Shown here in pieces: positions 1 to 6,060 of a stretch of DNA of 8,375 nt (the first letter of the stretch is position 1; every line of letters begins with the position of its first letter). The translations under genes and the position numbers were made by a program. This stretch comes from Cypionkella sp. (lineage in GTDB: Bacteria; Pseudomonadota; Alphaproteobacteria; Rhodobacterales; Rhodobacteraceae), in assembly GCA_023255415.1 (NCBI GenBank), contig JALRIN010000059.1:1-8375 (forward strand). The letters are read 5' to 3'. The notes under the pieces were generated by a model, which saw only the letters and a list, made by a program, of their open reading frames with translations, did no database searches and had not been told where the DNA came from.

Positions 1-1343
1 GTCAGGCGCTGCGCTATTCGACGGAATTCTTCATCGAATATTTCGCGCTCGATCTCATCATGGACGAGCAGGGTCGCTGCCGCGGCGTGATTGCTTTGAA
101 GATGGACGATGGCACAATCCATCGCTTCCGCTCGCATATGGTGATTCTCGCAACCGGCGGATATGGCCGCGCCTATTTCTCGGCAACGTCGGCGCATACC
201 TGCACCGGCGACGGCAATGCGATGGTGCTGCGCGCGGGGCTCCCGCTGCAGGATATGGAATTCGTGCAATTCCACCCCACCGGCATCTACGGCTCGGGCT
301 GCCTGATCACCGAAGGCGCACGCGGCGAGGGTGGCTATCTGACCAATGCCAATGGCGAGCGGTTTATGGAGCGTTATGCCCCGCATTACAAAGACTTGGC
401 GCCACGCGACTATGTCTCGCGCTGCATGACAATTGAAATTCGCGAAGGCCGCGGCGTTGGCCCGAACAAAGACCATATCCACCTGCACCTGAACCACCTG
501 CCGCCAGAAACGCTGGCGCTGCGCTTGCCCGGCATTTCGGAATCCGCACGGGTGTTTGCGGGCGTCGATCTGCACAAGGAACCGATCCCGGTGCTGCCGA
601 CGGTGCATTACAACATGGGCGGCATCCCGACCAATTACTTTGGCGAGGTTTTGAACCCCACCGCCGAAAACCCTGACGCCACCGTGCCCGGCCTGATGGC
701 TGTGGGCGAGGCGGGCTGTGCTTCGGTGCACGGTGCCAACCGTTTGGGGTCTAACTCTTTGATCGACCTTGTGGTTTTTGGTCGTGCCGCCGCCATCCGT
801 GCCGGCGAAATTGTGAACCCCAAAGAACGCGCCGCCGATCTGAACCGCGCCGAAGTCGATCGCGCGCTTGATCGCTTTGACGCCACCCGCCACGCCAATG
901 GCTCTATCCCTACCGCCGAGCTGCGGCTTGAGATGCAAAAGACCATGCAGGCCGATGCCGCGGTGTTCCGCACCGACAAAACGCTGGGCGAAGGCGTTGA
1001 AAAGATGACGGCGATTGCGGGTAAGATGGCCGATATCAAAGTGACAGACCGCAGCTTGGTCTGGAATTCGGATCTGATGGAAACGTTGGAGTTGCAAAAC
1101 CTGATGCCGAATGCTTTGGCGACGATTGTTGGCGCACATGCCCGCACCGAAAGCCGTGGCGCGCATGCGCATGAAGACTTTTCCAGCCGCGATGATGCCA
1201 ATTGGCGCAAGCACACTTTGGCACGCGTCGATGGCAGCAAGGTGACGCTGGAATATCGCCCCGTGCACACCGCACCGCTGACGACCGAGGCCGATGGCGG
1301 GATCAGTCTGAAGAAAATCGCGCCAGCCGAGCGTAAGTTCTGA
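1..1343 (+). CDS. sdhA: Succinate dehydrogenase flavoprotein subunit, 3' part (5' end outside the window)
   Basis: This is the catalytic flavoprotein of respiratory complex II, which oxidises succinate to fumarate on the cytoplasmic face of the inner membrane and passes electrons to SdhB. The frame is open from base 3 to the TGA at 1341-1343, giving about 446 visible residues of a protein that is usually near 600. The FAD-binding N-terminus, including the flavinylated His, lies off the left edge. Visible active-site signatures are the FHPTGI segment followed by ITEGARGEGG, the Arg of APRDYVSR, the His of PTVHYNMGG, and the Arg of GANRLGSNS. These correspond to the His, Thr, Arg, His and Arg dicarboxylate ligands of the E. 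coli enzyme. The C-terminus (EYRPVH near the end) is complete. The ATG at 60 is internal, because the upstream codons read QALRYSTEFF, typical SdhA sequence. The stop overlaps the next start as TGATG, so the genes are probably translationally coupled. Confidence 0.97.
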   Translation, partial: QALRYSTEFFIEYFALDLIMDEQGRCRGVIALKMDDGTIHRFRSHMVILATGGYGRAYFSATSAHTCTGDGNAMVLRAGLPLQDMEFVQFHPTGIYGSGCLITEGARGEGGYLTNANGERFMERYAPHYKDLAPRDYVSRCMTIEIREGRGVGPNKDHIHLHLNHLPPETLALRLPGISESARVFAGVDLHKEPIPVLPTVHYNMGGIPTNYFGEVLNPTAENPDATVPGLMAVGEAGCASVHGANRLGSNSLIDLVVFGRAAAIRAGEIVNPKERAADLNRAEVDRALDRFDATRHANGSIPTAELRLEMQKTMQADAAVFRTDKTLGEGVEKMTAIAGKMADIKVTDRSLVWNSDLMETLELQNLMPNALATIVGAHARTESRGAHAHEDFSSRDDANWRKHTLARVDGSKVTLEYRPVHTAPLTTEADGGISLKKIAPAERKF

Positions 1344-1657
1344 TGCGCGCGCTGGCTCTGCTTGGATTTGGTTTGCTGGCGGCCTGCGATCCGCAGGCGC
1401 TGGCAGATAAAGTGCTTGCCCGCACCGCCGAAAGTGTCGTGCGGCCGGTGCTTGCACAAGAGCTAAGCGCAGCCCAAGCCGATGCGGCCACGCGCTGCGT
1501 GATTCAATCCGCCAGCCCCGCCGAGATCGAGGCGCTGTCGCGCGATGTTGGTGTCAGCGCGGGGTCTTTGACCGTGGCACGGATCCGCGCGATTGCGCTG
1601 CGCCCGGCCACCGCTGCCTGTTTTGCCGCCAATGGCGTGCCTGCGTTGAAAGGATAG
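1343..1657 (+). CDS. Small predicted lipoprotein encoded between sdhA and sdhB
   Basis: This is a 104-residue protein of unknown function. It starts on the ATG that shares a base with the sdhA stop (TGATG). There is no strong Shine-Dalgarno sequence, so reinitiation from sdhA translation is likely. The N-terminus is a short hydrophobic stretch (residues 3-14) ending in the lipobox LAAC, with Cys15 as predicted lipidation site. Asp16 follows the Cys; in E. coli, Asp at that position keeps lipoproteins in the inner membrane, which would place it beside complex II, although this rule may not hold in alphaproteobacteria. The mature part is Ala-rich and helical, with two more cysteines, Cys52 and Cys93, that could form a disulfide. 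Third codon positions are GC-rich like the neighbours. Its place in the operon suggests a link to complex II assembly or stability, but that is inference. I do not recognise a named domain. Confidence 0.8.
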   Translation: MRALALLGFGLLAACDPQALADKVLARTAESVVRPVLAQELSAAQADAATRCVIQSASPAEIEALSRDVGVSAGSLTVARIRAIALRPATAACFAANGVPALKG

Positions 1658-1660
1658 CCG

Positions 1661-1954
1661 ATGCACCGCGTTGCCCCTGCTGTTCTGATCTGCCTTTCTG
1701 CCTGTGGCCCAATGTCCTTGGCGCAGGCCGAACGCGAATGCCTGTCGCAGGCCCGCCTGGCCGAACAGCCGCGCGGCTCGGTGGGCATAGGCGTCGGGTC
1801 AGATGGCAAGCCAAAGCTGCGCGGCAATGTCACGATTACCTCTGACTATCTGCAGGGCCGCGACCCGTCGCAGGTTTATCAAAATTGCGTGGTCCGCCGC
1901 TCGGGCGAATTCCCCTCGCGTTCTTATTCCAGCATTCCAGCCGCATCGCTGTAG
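1661..1954 (+). CDS. Second small predicted lipoprotein upstream of sdhB
   Basis: This is a 97-residue protein of a type I associate with Rhodobacterales, without known function. The ATG is preceded by AAAGGA (1649-1654), a good ribosome-binding site that overlaps the stop of the previous gene; the gap between the two genes is 3 bases. A hydrophobic leader (residues 5-14) ends in the lipobox LSAC with Cys15 as lipidation site and Gly16 after it. The mature part has Cys27 and Cys76, a glycine-rich VGIGVGSDGK segment, and a conserved-looking SDYLQGRDPSQVYQNC block at residues 61-76, followed by SGEFPSR. The alternating polar/hydrophobic pattern around residues 41-60 suggests beta strands, and the two cysteines probably form a disulfide in the periplasm. 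It ends 23 bases before sdhB, so it is almost certainly co-transcribed with it. A role in complex II is possible but not shown. Confidence 0.85.
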   Translation: MHRVAPAVLICLSACGPMSLAQAERECLSQARLAEQPRGSVGIGVGSDGKPKLRGNVTITSDYLQGRDPSQVYQNCVVRRSGEFPSRSYSSIPAASL

Positions 1955-1977
1955 CGGCACCGAAGAAAGGTCTGATC

Positions 1978-2754
1978 ATGGTTCAGTTCACACTGCCGAA
2001 AAATTCCAAAGTGCTTACCGGTAAGACCTGGCCGAAGCCTGCGGGCAAAAATCTGCGCAAGTTCCAGATCTATCGCTGGAACCCAGATGACGGGCAAAAC
2101 CCGCGCGTTGACACCTATTTCCTTGATATGGATGCCTGCGGGCCGATGGTTCTGGATGCGCTGATCAAGATCAAGAATGAAATTGACCCGACGCTGACCT
2201 TTCGGCGGTCTTGCCGCGAAGGGATTTGCGGCTCTTGTGCGATGAACATCGACGGCATCAACACGCTGGCCTGCATCTACGGCTTGGATGAGGTCAAGGG
2301 CGATGTGAAAATCTATCCGCTGCCGCATATGCCGGTGATCAAGGATCTGATTCCCGATCTGACGCATTTCTACGCCCAGCACGCCAGTATCATGCCGTGG
2401 TTGGAAACCAAGACCAACCGCCCGGCCAAGGAATGGCTGCAATCCATCGAGGATCGTTCAAAACTCGACGGGCTTTATGAATGCGTGATGTGCGCCTGCT
2501 GCAGCACCTCTTGCCCGTCTTACTGGTGGAATGGCGACAAATATCTGGGGCCAGCCGCCTTGCTGCACGCGTATCGCTGGATCATCGACAGCCGCGACGA
2601 GGCCACGGGCGAACGTCTGGATGATCTGGAAGACCCCTTCAAGCTTTATCGCTGCCACACCATTATGAACTGCGCCAAGACCTGCCCCAAGGGGTTGAAC
2701 CCCGCCAAGGCGATTGCAGAAGTCAAGAAAATGATGGTTGACCGCGTGGTCTGA
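1978..2754 (+). CDS. sdhB: Succinate dehydrogenase iron-sulfur subunit
   Basis: This is the 258-residue electron-transfer subunit of complex II, carrying electrons from FAD in SdhA to ubiquinone. Cys79, Cys84, Cys87 and Cys99 bind the [2Fe-2S] cluster in the N-terminal ferredoxin domain. Cys169, Cys172, Cys175 and Cys236 fit the [4Fe-4S] cluster, and Cys179, Cys226 and Cys232 the [3Fe-4S] cluster. The spacing of the last two sets matches E. coli SdhB exactly with an offset of 20. Pro180, Ser181, Trp184 and His227 match the quinone-site residues on the same offset. All cluster ligands are present, so the protein should be functional. The chosen start has AAAGG 7 bases upstream. The frame stays open back to 1885, but starting there would overlap the lipoprotein gene and add sequence not typical of SdhB. 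It is the last gene of the sdh operon, followed by a terminator. Confidence 0.98.
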   Translation: MVQFTLPKNSKVLTGKTWPKPAGKNLRKFQIYRWNPDDGQNPRVDTYFLDMDACGPMVLDALIKIKNEIDPTLTFRRSCREGICGSCAMNIDGINTLACIYGLDEVKGDVKIYPLPHMPVIKDLIPDLTHFYAQHASIMPWLETKTNRPAKEWLQSIEDRSKLDGLYECVMCACCSTSCPSYWWNGDKYLGPAALLHAYRWIIDSRDEATGERLDDLEDPFKLYRCHTIMNCAKTCPKGLNPAKAIAEVKKMMVDRVV

Positions 2755-2773
2755 TCGCCCCGCAAAGGCCTTT

Positions 2774-2805
2774 AAAAAGCCCGCCCGCTTCGGCGGGCTT
2801 TTTTT
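2774..2805 (+). terminator. Rho-independent terminator of the sdh operon
   Basis: A perfect inverted repeat with arms 2774-2785 (AAAAAGCCCGCC) and 2792-2803 (GGCGGGCTTTTT) encloses a 6-base loop. The GC-rich core is followed by an uninterrupted run of seven T (2799-2805). It begins 19 bases after the sdhB stop. The A-run on the other arm means it could also work in the reverse direction, but no minus-strand gene ends here. Confidence 0.92.
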
Positions 2806-2908
2806 GGGATAATCTGAGGCTTGGACACAATCAGAGCGTTTATATCTTTTATCAAGCAATTCCCCCCTTCGAGAGGCCGCGCCCTGATCTATGGGCTATA
2901 GCTTGGGG

Positions 2909-2937
2909 GTGACATATACTTTGTGCTTTTGTTTAAT
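2909..2937 (+). promoter_or_regulatory. Putative sigma70-type promoter for the small membrane protein/DUF1989 pair
   Basis: GTGACA (2909-2914) and TTTAAT (2932-2937) each differ from the consensus hexamers by one base and are separated by the ideal 17 bases. They lie in the most AT-rich stretch of the window, downstream of the sdh terminator. Transcription would start near 2944. This is a prediction from sequence only; many alphaproteobacterial promoters have weaker -10 elements than this one. Confidence 0.5.
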
Positions 2938-2943
2938 TTTTAA

Positions 2944-3174
2944 GGGACTTTGCAATCGCGCAGCAATGTCTTCACAAAGCTGCCGAAGCTCTGGGTCGAT
3001 ATTTATGCCACTCATGGCCCGCTGATCCACGATCCTGCGATAGCGTGGGTCTATGCCAACAACGGCCCCATCCGTCTGGCCGAAATCGAACAGACCGATC
3101 CGCAGCAGGTGCCGCCGCGCGGCGCATTCTGTAATCGGGCTTGCTTTTGCGCGCGCCTCTGCGATGGTTTGGCT
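2944..3174 (+). other. Region of unclear nature between the predicted promoter and the next likely gene
   Basis: About 230 bases lie between the expected transcription start and the ATG at 3175. The frame of the downstream gene is open here back to a TTG at 2950, just after an in-frame TAA at 2941. That TTG has AAGGGA only two bases upstream, which is too close for a normal ribosome-binding site. The translated stretch (for example KLWVDIYATHGP and YANNGPIRLAEIEQ) uses largely GC-ending codons between about 2985 and 3115 but resembles no family I know. A minus-strand frame (2896-3297) is also open and has less typical codons such as ATA and AGG. It could be a long 5' leader, an N-terminal extension of the downstream protein, or the remnant of a decayed gene. 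I cannot decide from sequence alone. Confidence 0.3.
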
Positions 3175-3384
3175 ATGCCGTTGCTTTTGCTTATCCTTGC
3201 GCTGTCGGTCTATGGCTATCTTTGGCTGTCGCGACGCAATTCGACCCTGACGCGCGCCTGCAAATGGCGGCTTGATCGCAGGCTCGGGCCCGCCCATTAT
3301 CGCTGCGTGGCCTGTGGCGCAGAATGCGACACGGCAGGCAAGCCGCCACAGCAGTGCCAGCGGCCCCCTGATAGGAAAGCGTGA
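3175..3384 (+). CDS. Small single-pass membrane protein with a Cys cluster
   Basis: This is a 69-residue protein of unknown function. Residues 2-18 (PLLLLILALSVYGYLWL) form one hydrophobic helix followed by Arg20-Arg21, suggesting an N-out/C-in orientation by the positive-inside rule. The cytoplasmic tail is basic and holds Cys29 and then CVACGAEC (Cys44, Cys47, Cys51) with Cys61 near the end, which looks like a small metal-binding or redox site. I chose the ATG at 3175 because it places the helix at the N-terminus and matches small Rhodobacterales membrane proteins as I remember them. Upstream in-frame alternatives are TTG 3169, GTG 3109 and TTG 2950. The Shine-Dalgarno match is weak (GATGG at 3163-3167). 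The stop overlaps the DUF1989 start as TGATG, which supports the reading frame and suggests translational coupling. Whether the two proteins interact is unknown. Confidence 0.65.
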   Translation: MPLLLLILALSVYGYLWLSRRNSTLTRACKWRLDRRLGPAHYRCVACGAECDTAGKPPQQCQRPPDRKA

Positions 3385-4244
3385 TGAAACCCGACACCCC
3401 CGCCCATAGCGCCCCCGCCGATGCCGCCGCGCGCAAATCTGTTGCCCCGGTGATTTGCTATCCGGTGGATGATCTGCCGCAGCCCGATCTTGCCCCCTAT
3501 CACGCCGCCCGCGCGGGCTGGCACAAGATCGCTGAAACCTTGGTGCCCGCGCGCGAGGCTGCCTGTTTTGATGTGCCTGCGGGCTGCTTTTTCCGCATCA
3601 CCTCGGTCGGGGGGCCGCAGGTGGGGGATTTGAACCTTTGGGCCGCGGATAATTTGGCCGAGCGGTTTTTCTCGGGCAAAACCCGCGCGCTGCACGGCAC
3701 CCACCTTAGCGCGGGGGATCGGATGTGGTCAAACCTGCCCTATCTGCGCGCGCTGGCGCTGATCACCGATGACAGCCTTGATTGGTATGGTTTTGACAGC
3801 TTTGGCGGCGCGGTGCATGACGTGATCGGCACCCGCTGCGACCCCTATACCCATAATCTGTTGGCGGGCGGGCAGTATCACCACTGCTGCCATTCCAACC
3901 TGACACGCGCTTTGGCGGATCGCACCGGGCTTAGCTTGGCTGCAGCAGAGCTGCATGTGCATGATGTGTTGAACGTCTTTATGTGCACGGGCTTTACCCG
4001 CGACACTGGCCAATATTTCATGAAGGCAAGCCCGGTGCGGGTCGGTGATTATCTAGAGTTTTTCGCCAACATCGATCTTATTGGCGGGCTTTCTGCCTGT
4101 CCGGGTGGCGATTGCTCGTCAGAACATTCCTCGGATCAAGCCGCCTGCCATCCGTTGTTGGTCGAGGTGTTTCGCCCCGCCGCCCCACCCGAAGGCTGGC
4201 AGGGCGCTGCGGCCAATGGCTATGATGGCAGCCACGGGCGTTAG
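3384..4244 (+). CDS. DUF1989 family protein (urea carboxylase-associated family)
   Basis: This is a 286-residue soluble protein carrying one DUF1989 domain (about residues 55-265). The family includes the urea carboxylase-associated proteins, two of which act as carboxyguanidine deiminase subunits in guanidine breakdown. This is the long, stand-alone version. Recognisable blocks are CFFRITSVGGPQVGDLNLW (residues 68-86), KTRALHGTHLSAGDRMWSNL (99-118), DWYGFDSFGGAVHDVIGTRC (133-152), GGQYHHCCHSNL (162-173) and CPGGDCSSEHSSD (239-251). The many His and Cys residues in the last three suggest a metal site, but I cannot assign ligands. No urea carboxylase, allophanate hydrolase or transporter gene is adjacent, so the substrate is unknown; a small C-N compound is a guess from the family. 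The ATG at 3384 has AGGA 7 bases upstream and is preferred to the overlapping GTG at 3381. Its start overlaps the preceding stop, and its stop overlaps that of the convergent reductase. Confidence 0.95.
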   Translation: MKPDTPAHSAPADAAARKSVAPVICYPVDDLPQPDLAPYHAARAGWHKIAETLVPAREAACFDVPAGCFFRITSVGGPQVGDLNLWAADNLAERFFSGKTRALHGTHLSAGDRMWSNLPYLRALALITDDSLDWYGFDSFGGAVHDVIGTRCDPYTHNLLAGGQYHHCCHSNLTRALADRTGLSLAAAELHVHDVLNVFMCTGFTRDTGQYFMKASPVRVGDYLEFFANIDLIGGLSACPGGDCSSEHSSDQAACHPLLVEVFRPAAPPEGWQGAAANGYDGSHGR

Positions 4245-5215
4245 CAATACCGCTCGATCGCCAAAAGCTGCGGGTCGCCATAGCGCGCGCCTTCGGCAAA
4301 GCCGACCGGCAAGATCCGCTCGATCTCGGCCAGATCTTCGGGCGACAGGCTGATCTGCACCGCCTGCGCCCATTGGCGCAAATGTGCGGCGTGGCGCGTG
4401 CCGGGGATCGGGATCAGATGCGGGCCGCGTGACAGCACCCAAGCCAGCGCTGTTGCTGGAACAGACCAGCCGCGCGCCGCGCAAAACGCGCGAAAGCCGT
4501 TGATTTTCTGCGTGTTGGCGGAAAAATTTGGCTGGGTAAAGCGCGGGTTTGCGGCGCGAAAGCCATCGGTCGGCTGGGGTAGGGCGGTGTCGCCCAACAT
4601 ACCACGCGCAAGCGGCGAGAACGGCACAAAGGCCACGCCAAGCCTTGCGCAGTCTTGGATCAGCCCCAGTTCGGGCTGGCGCGTCCACAGCGAATATTCG
4701 TTCTGCACCGCGCGGCAGGGATGGATCGCATGCGCCGCGCGCAGCGTATAGGGGGCGACCTCTGACAGGCCATAGCCGCCGATCTTGCCCTCTTCGATCA
4801 ACCGTGAAAGCGTGCCGATCACCTCTTCCAAGGGGCGGGCGGCTTCGCGGCGGTGGATGTAGAACAGCTCGACATGATCGCGCCCCATCCGGCGCAGCGA
4901 GGCCTCAAGTTCCGCGCGCAGATGCGCTTCCGAATTGTCGACGCGCCGCACAGGGTCTGCGACAAAGCTCGCCTTGGTGGCGATCACCACCTGTGGTTTG
5001 CGGCTGGCCAGCCATTTGCCCAGCACGGTTTCCGACACGCCCATGCCGTAGATATTGGCGGTGTCGATGAAATCAATGCCGACCTCTAGCATGGCATCCA
5101 GGCAGGCAAAGCTTTCGCCCTCATCGGTGGGGCCAAACAACCCACCAAAAGACATCGCCCCAAGCCCGATGGCCGAGACATCGGGGCCGTTCGGGCCAAG
5201 CTGCCGTTTTTGCAT
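4241..5215 (-). CDS. Aldo/keto reductase family oxidoreductase
   Basis: This 324-residue protein is probably a cytosolic, NADPH-dependent reductase of aldehydes or ketones with the (beta/alpha)8 barrel of the family. The catalytic tetrad is visible: Asp51 and Tyr56 in IDTANIYG, Lys81 in VIATK, and His121 in LFYIH. SETVLGKWL follows the Tyr as in other members. The C-terminal coenzyme region contains PIPGTRHAAHL, the usual phosphate-binding loop of the YajO/IolS-like bacterial branch. The natural substrate cannot be told from sequence. The start at 5215 has AGGAG 6 bases upstream; the frame continues 10 codons further upstream, but without a comparable ribosome-binding site. It lies 57 bases downstream of deoD on the same strand and is probably co-transcribed with it. 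Its TAA overlaps the DUF1989 TAG tail to tail within the four bases TTAG. Confidence 0.95.
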   Translation of the reverse strand: MQKRQLGPNGPDVSAIGLGAMSFGGLFGPTDEGESFACLDAMLEVGIDFIDTANIYGMGVSETVLGKWLASRKPQVVIATKASFVADPVRRVDNSEAHLRAELEASLRRMGRDHVELFYIHRREAARPLEEVIGTLSRLIEEGKIGGYGLSEVAPYTLRAAHAIHPCRAVQNEYSLWTRQPELGLIQDCARLGVAFVPFSPLARGMLGDTALPQPTDGFRAANPRFTQPNFSANTQKINGFRAFCAARGWSVPATALAWVLSRGPHLIPIPGTRHAAHLRQWAQAVQISLSPEDLAEIERILPVGFAEGARYGDPQLLAIERYC

Positions 5216-5251
5216 CACTCTCTCCTGCTTTGGCGCAAAAGACACCCGCAG

Positions 5252-5270
5252 CTGGCTTAGGTCAAGCCAG
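5252..5270 (-). other. Intercistronic hairpin between deoD and the aldo/keto reductase gene
   Basis: A perfect 7-bp inverted repeat, CTGGCTT (5252-5258) and AAGCCAG (5264-5270), encloses a 5-base loop. It starts 2 bases after the deoD stop codon and fills a third of the 57-base gap. Read on the minus strand it is followed by CTGCGG, not by a T-run, so it is not a standard intrinsic terminator. It might stabilise the upstream mRNA end or reduce expression of the downstream gene. Role inferred. Confidence 0.5.
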
Positions 5271-5272
5271 GA

Positions 5273-5977
5273 TCAGGCAAAGGCTGCGGCAAGCGCCACC
5301 TCGACCATCGCGCCAAAGCTGGTTTCGCGCTGATCGGCGGGCAGGGCCTCGTGGGTCAGGATATGGTCGGAAATTGTCAGCACCGCCAAGGCGCGGCGCT
5401 GATAGCGCGCGGCCAGCATGTAAAGCTCGGCAGCCTCCATCTCGACGCAAAGCGTGCCGTGGCGCTGCAACTGATCCGACAGGTCTTGGCGTTCGTCGTA
5501 AAAGGTGTCTGATGAATAAATTCCGCCAACATGCACCGGTACCCCGATCTGTTGTGCGCAAGCATGGGCGGCAGAAAGCAGCCCGAAATCGGCGCAGGGC
5601 GCAAAGTTCATCTCGCGGAAAAGGCTGCGCGAGGGCGAGCCATTGGTGCTGGCGGTCTGCGCCAGAACCACATCGCGGACTTTGACATGCTGCTGCAAGG
5701 CCCCCGCCGAGCCGATGCGGATCAAGGTTTGTGCGCCGTAATCCTTCATCAACTCGGTGGCATAGATCGACAGCGACGGCATCCCCATCCCCGAACCGTG
5801 GATGGTAACGCGGTGGCCGCGCCAAGTGCCGGTGTAGCCCAGCATGCCGCGCACTTCGTTCACCAGCACCGGATTTTCCAGATAGGTCTGCGCCGCCCAG
5901 CGCGCACGGTAAGGGTCGCCGGGCAGCAGCACGGTTTCGGCAATCTCGCCGGCTTTGGCCCCGATATGAAATGTCAT
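5273..5977 (-). CDS. deoD: Purine nucleoside phosphorylase, DeoD type
   Basis: This enzyme splits purine (deoxy)ribonucleosides with phosphate into the free base and (deoxy)ribose-1-phosphate in purine salvage. The protein is 234 residues, the normal length of the hexameric DeoD class. The active site aligns with the E. coli enzyme residue for residue: Gly20, Arg24, Arg43, Arg87 and Ser90 for phosphate, Glu179 and Glu181 (in VEMEAAELY) for the sugar, and Asp204 (in TISDH) with Arg217 for protonation of the base. One small difference is GSAGA where E. coli has a GT-type loop after Arg87. The start at 5977 has AGGGG 7 bases upstream; an in-frame ATG at 6034 would add 19 residues with no family support. 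It is first in a likely two-gene unit with the aldo/keto reductase and is divergent from purU. Usual deo or cdd neighbours are not present in the window. Confidence 0.96.
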   Translation of the reverse strand: MTFHIGAKAGEIAETVLLPGDPYRARWAAQTYLENPVLVNEVRGMLGYTGTWRGHRVTIHGSGMGMPSLSIYATELMKDYGAQTLIRIGSAGALQQHVKVRDVVLAQTASTNGSPSRSLFREMNFAPCADFGLLSAAHACAQQIGVPVHVGGIYSSDTFYDERQDLSDQLQRHGTLCVEMEAAELYMLAARYQRRALAVLTISDHILTHEALPADQRETSFGAMVEVALAAAFA

Positions 5978-5997
5978 GGAATCGCCCCTTTTGTCTG

Positions 5998-6033
5998 TGC
6001 CGCGCACGGCCTTTCCCCAGCCTTTGCGCGGCA
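5998..6033. repeat. Inverted repeat in the deoD-purU intergenic region
   Basis: A perfect 9-bp inverted repeat, TGCCGCGCA (5998-6006) and TGCGCGGCA (6025-6033), has an 18-base spacer. It lies 20 bases upstream of the deoD start and so probably in its 5' untranslated region. Neither side carries a T-run. It may be an RNA hairpin in the deoD leader or a regulator binding site; the sequence alone does not say which. Confidence 0.5.
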
Positions 6034-6060
6034 ATGTCGGAAAATCAAGGGCAATGCCGG
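6030..6060. repeat. Tandem direct repeat GGCAATGYCGG with a 20-bp period
   Basis: GGCAATGTCGG (6030-6040) and GGCAATGCCGG (6050-6060) differ at one position and are spaced exactly 20 bp apart, about two helical turns. Such an arrangement in a divergent intergenic region resembles paired sites for a DNA-binding regulator. No candidate regulator is encoded in the window. Confidence 0.45.

Noticed and set aside
635..1459. A long open frame on the minus strand within sdhA
   Set aside because: It is antisense to a clearly coding gene, and long antisense frames are expected in GC-rich DNA.
1885..1977. Upstream extension of the sdhB frame
   Set aside because: It would overlap the second lipoprotein gene and add 31 residues not seen in SdhB; the ATG at 1978 has a well-placed ribosome-binding site.
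2821..2849. Possible second promoter TTGGAC with an AT-rich segment near 2840
   Set aside because: No acceptable -10 hexamer falls at 16-18 bases; the 2909-2937 element is much better.
2896..3297. A 133-codon open frame on the minus strand opposite the small membrane protein
   Set aside because: It overlaps the better supported plus-strand gene, uses codons such as ATA and AGG that the neighbours avoid, has a Lys-rich tail from the AT-rich intergenic DNA, and matches no family I know.
4549..5070. Arg/Ala-rich open frames on the plus strand opposite the aldo/keto reductase
   Set aside because: They have the low-complexity composition of shadow frames, and the opposite strand holds a complete enzyme with its catalytic tetrad.
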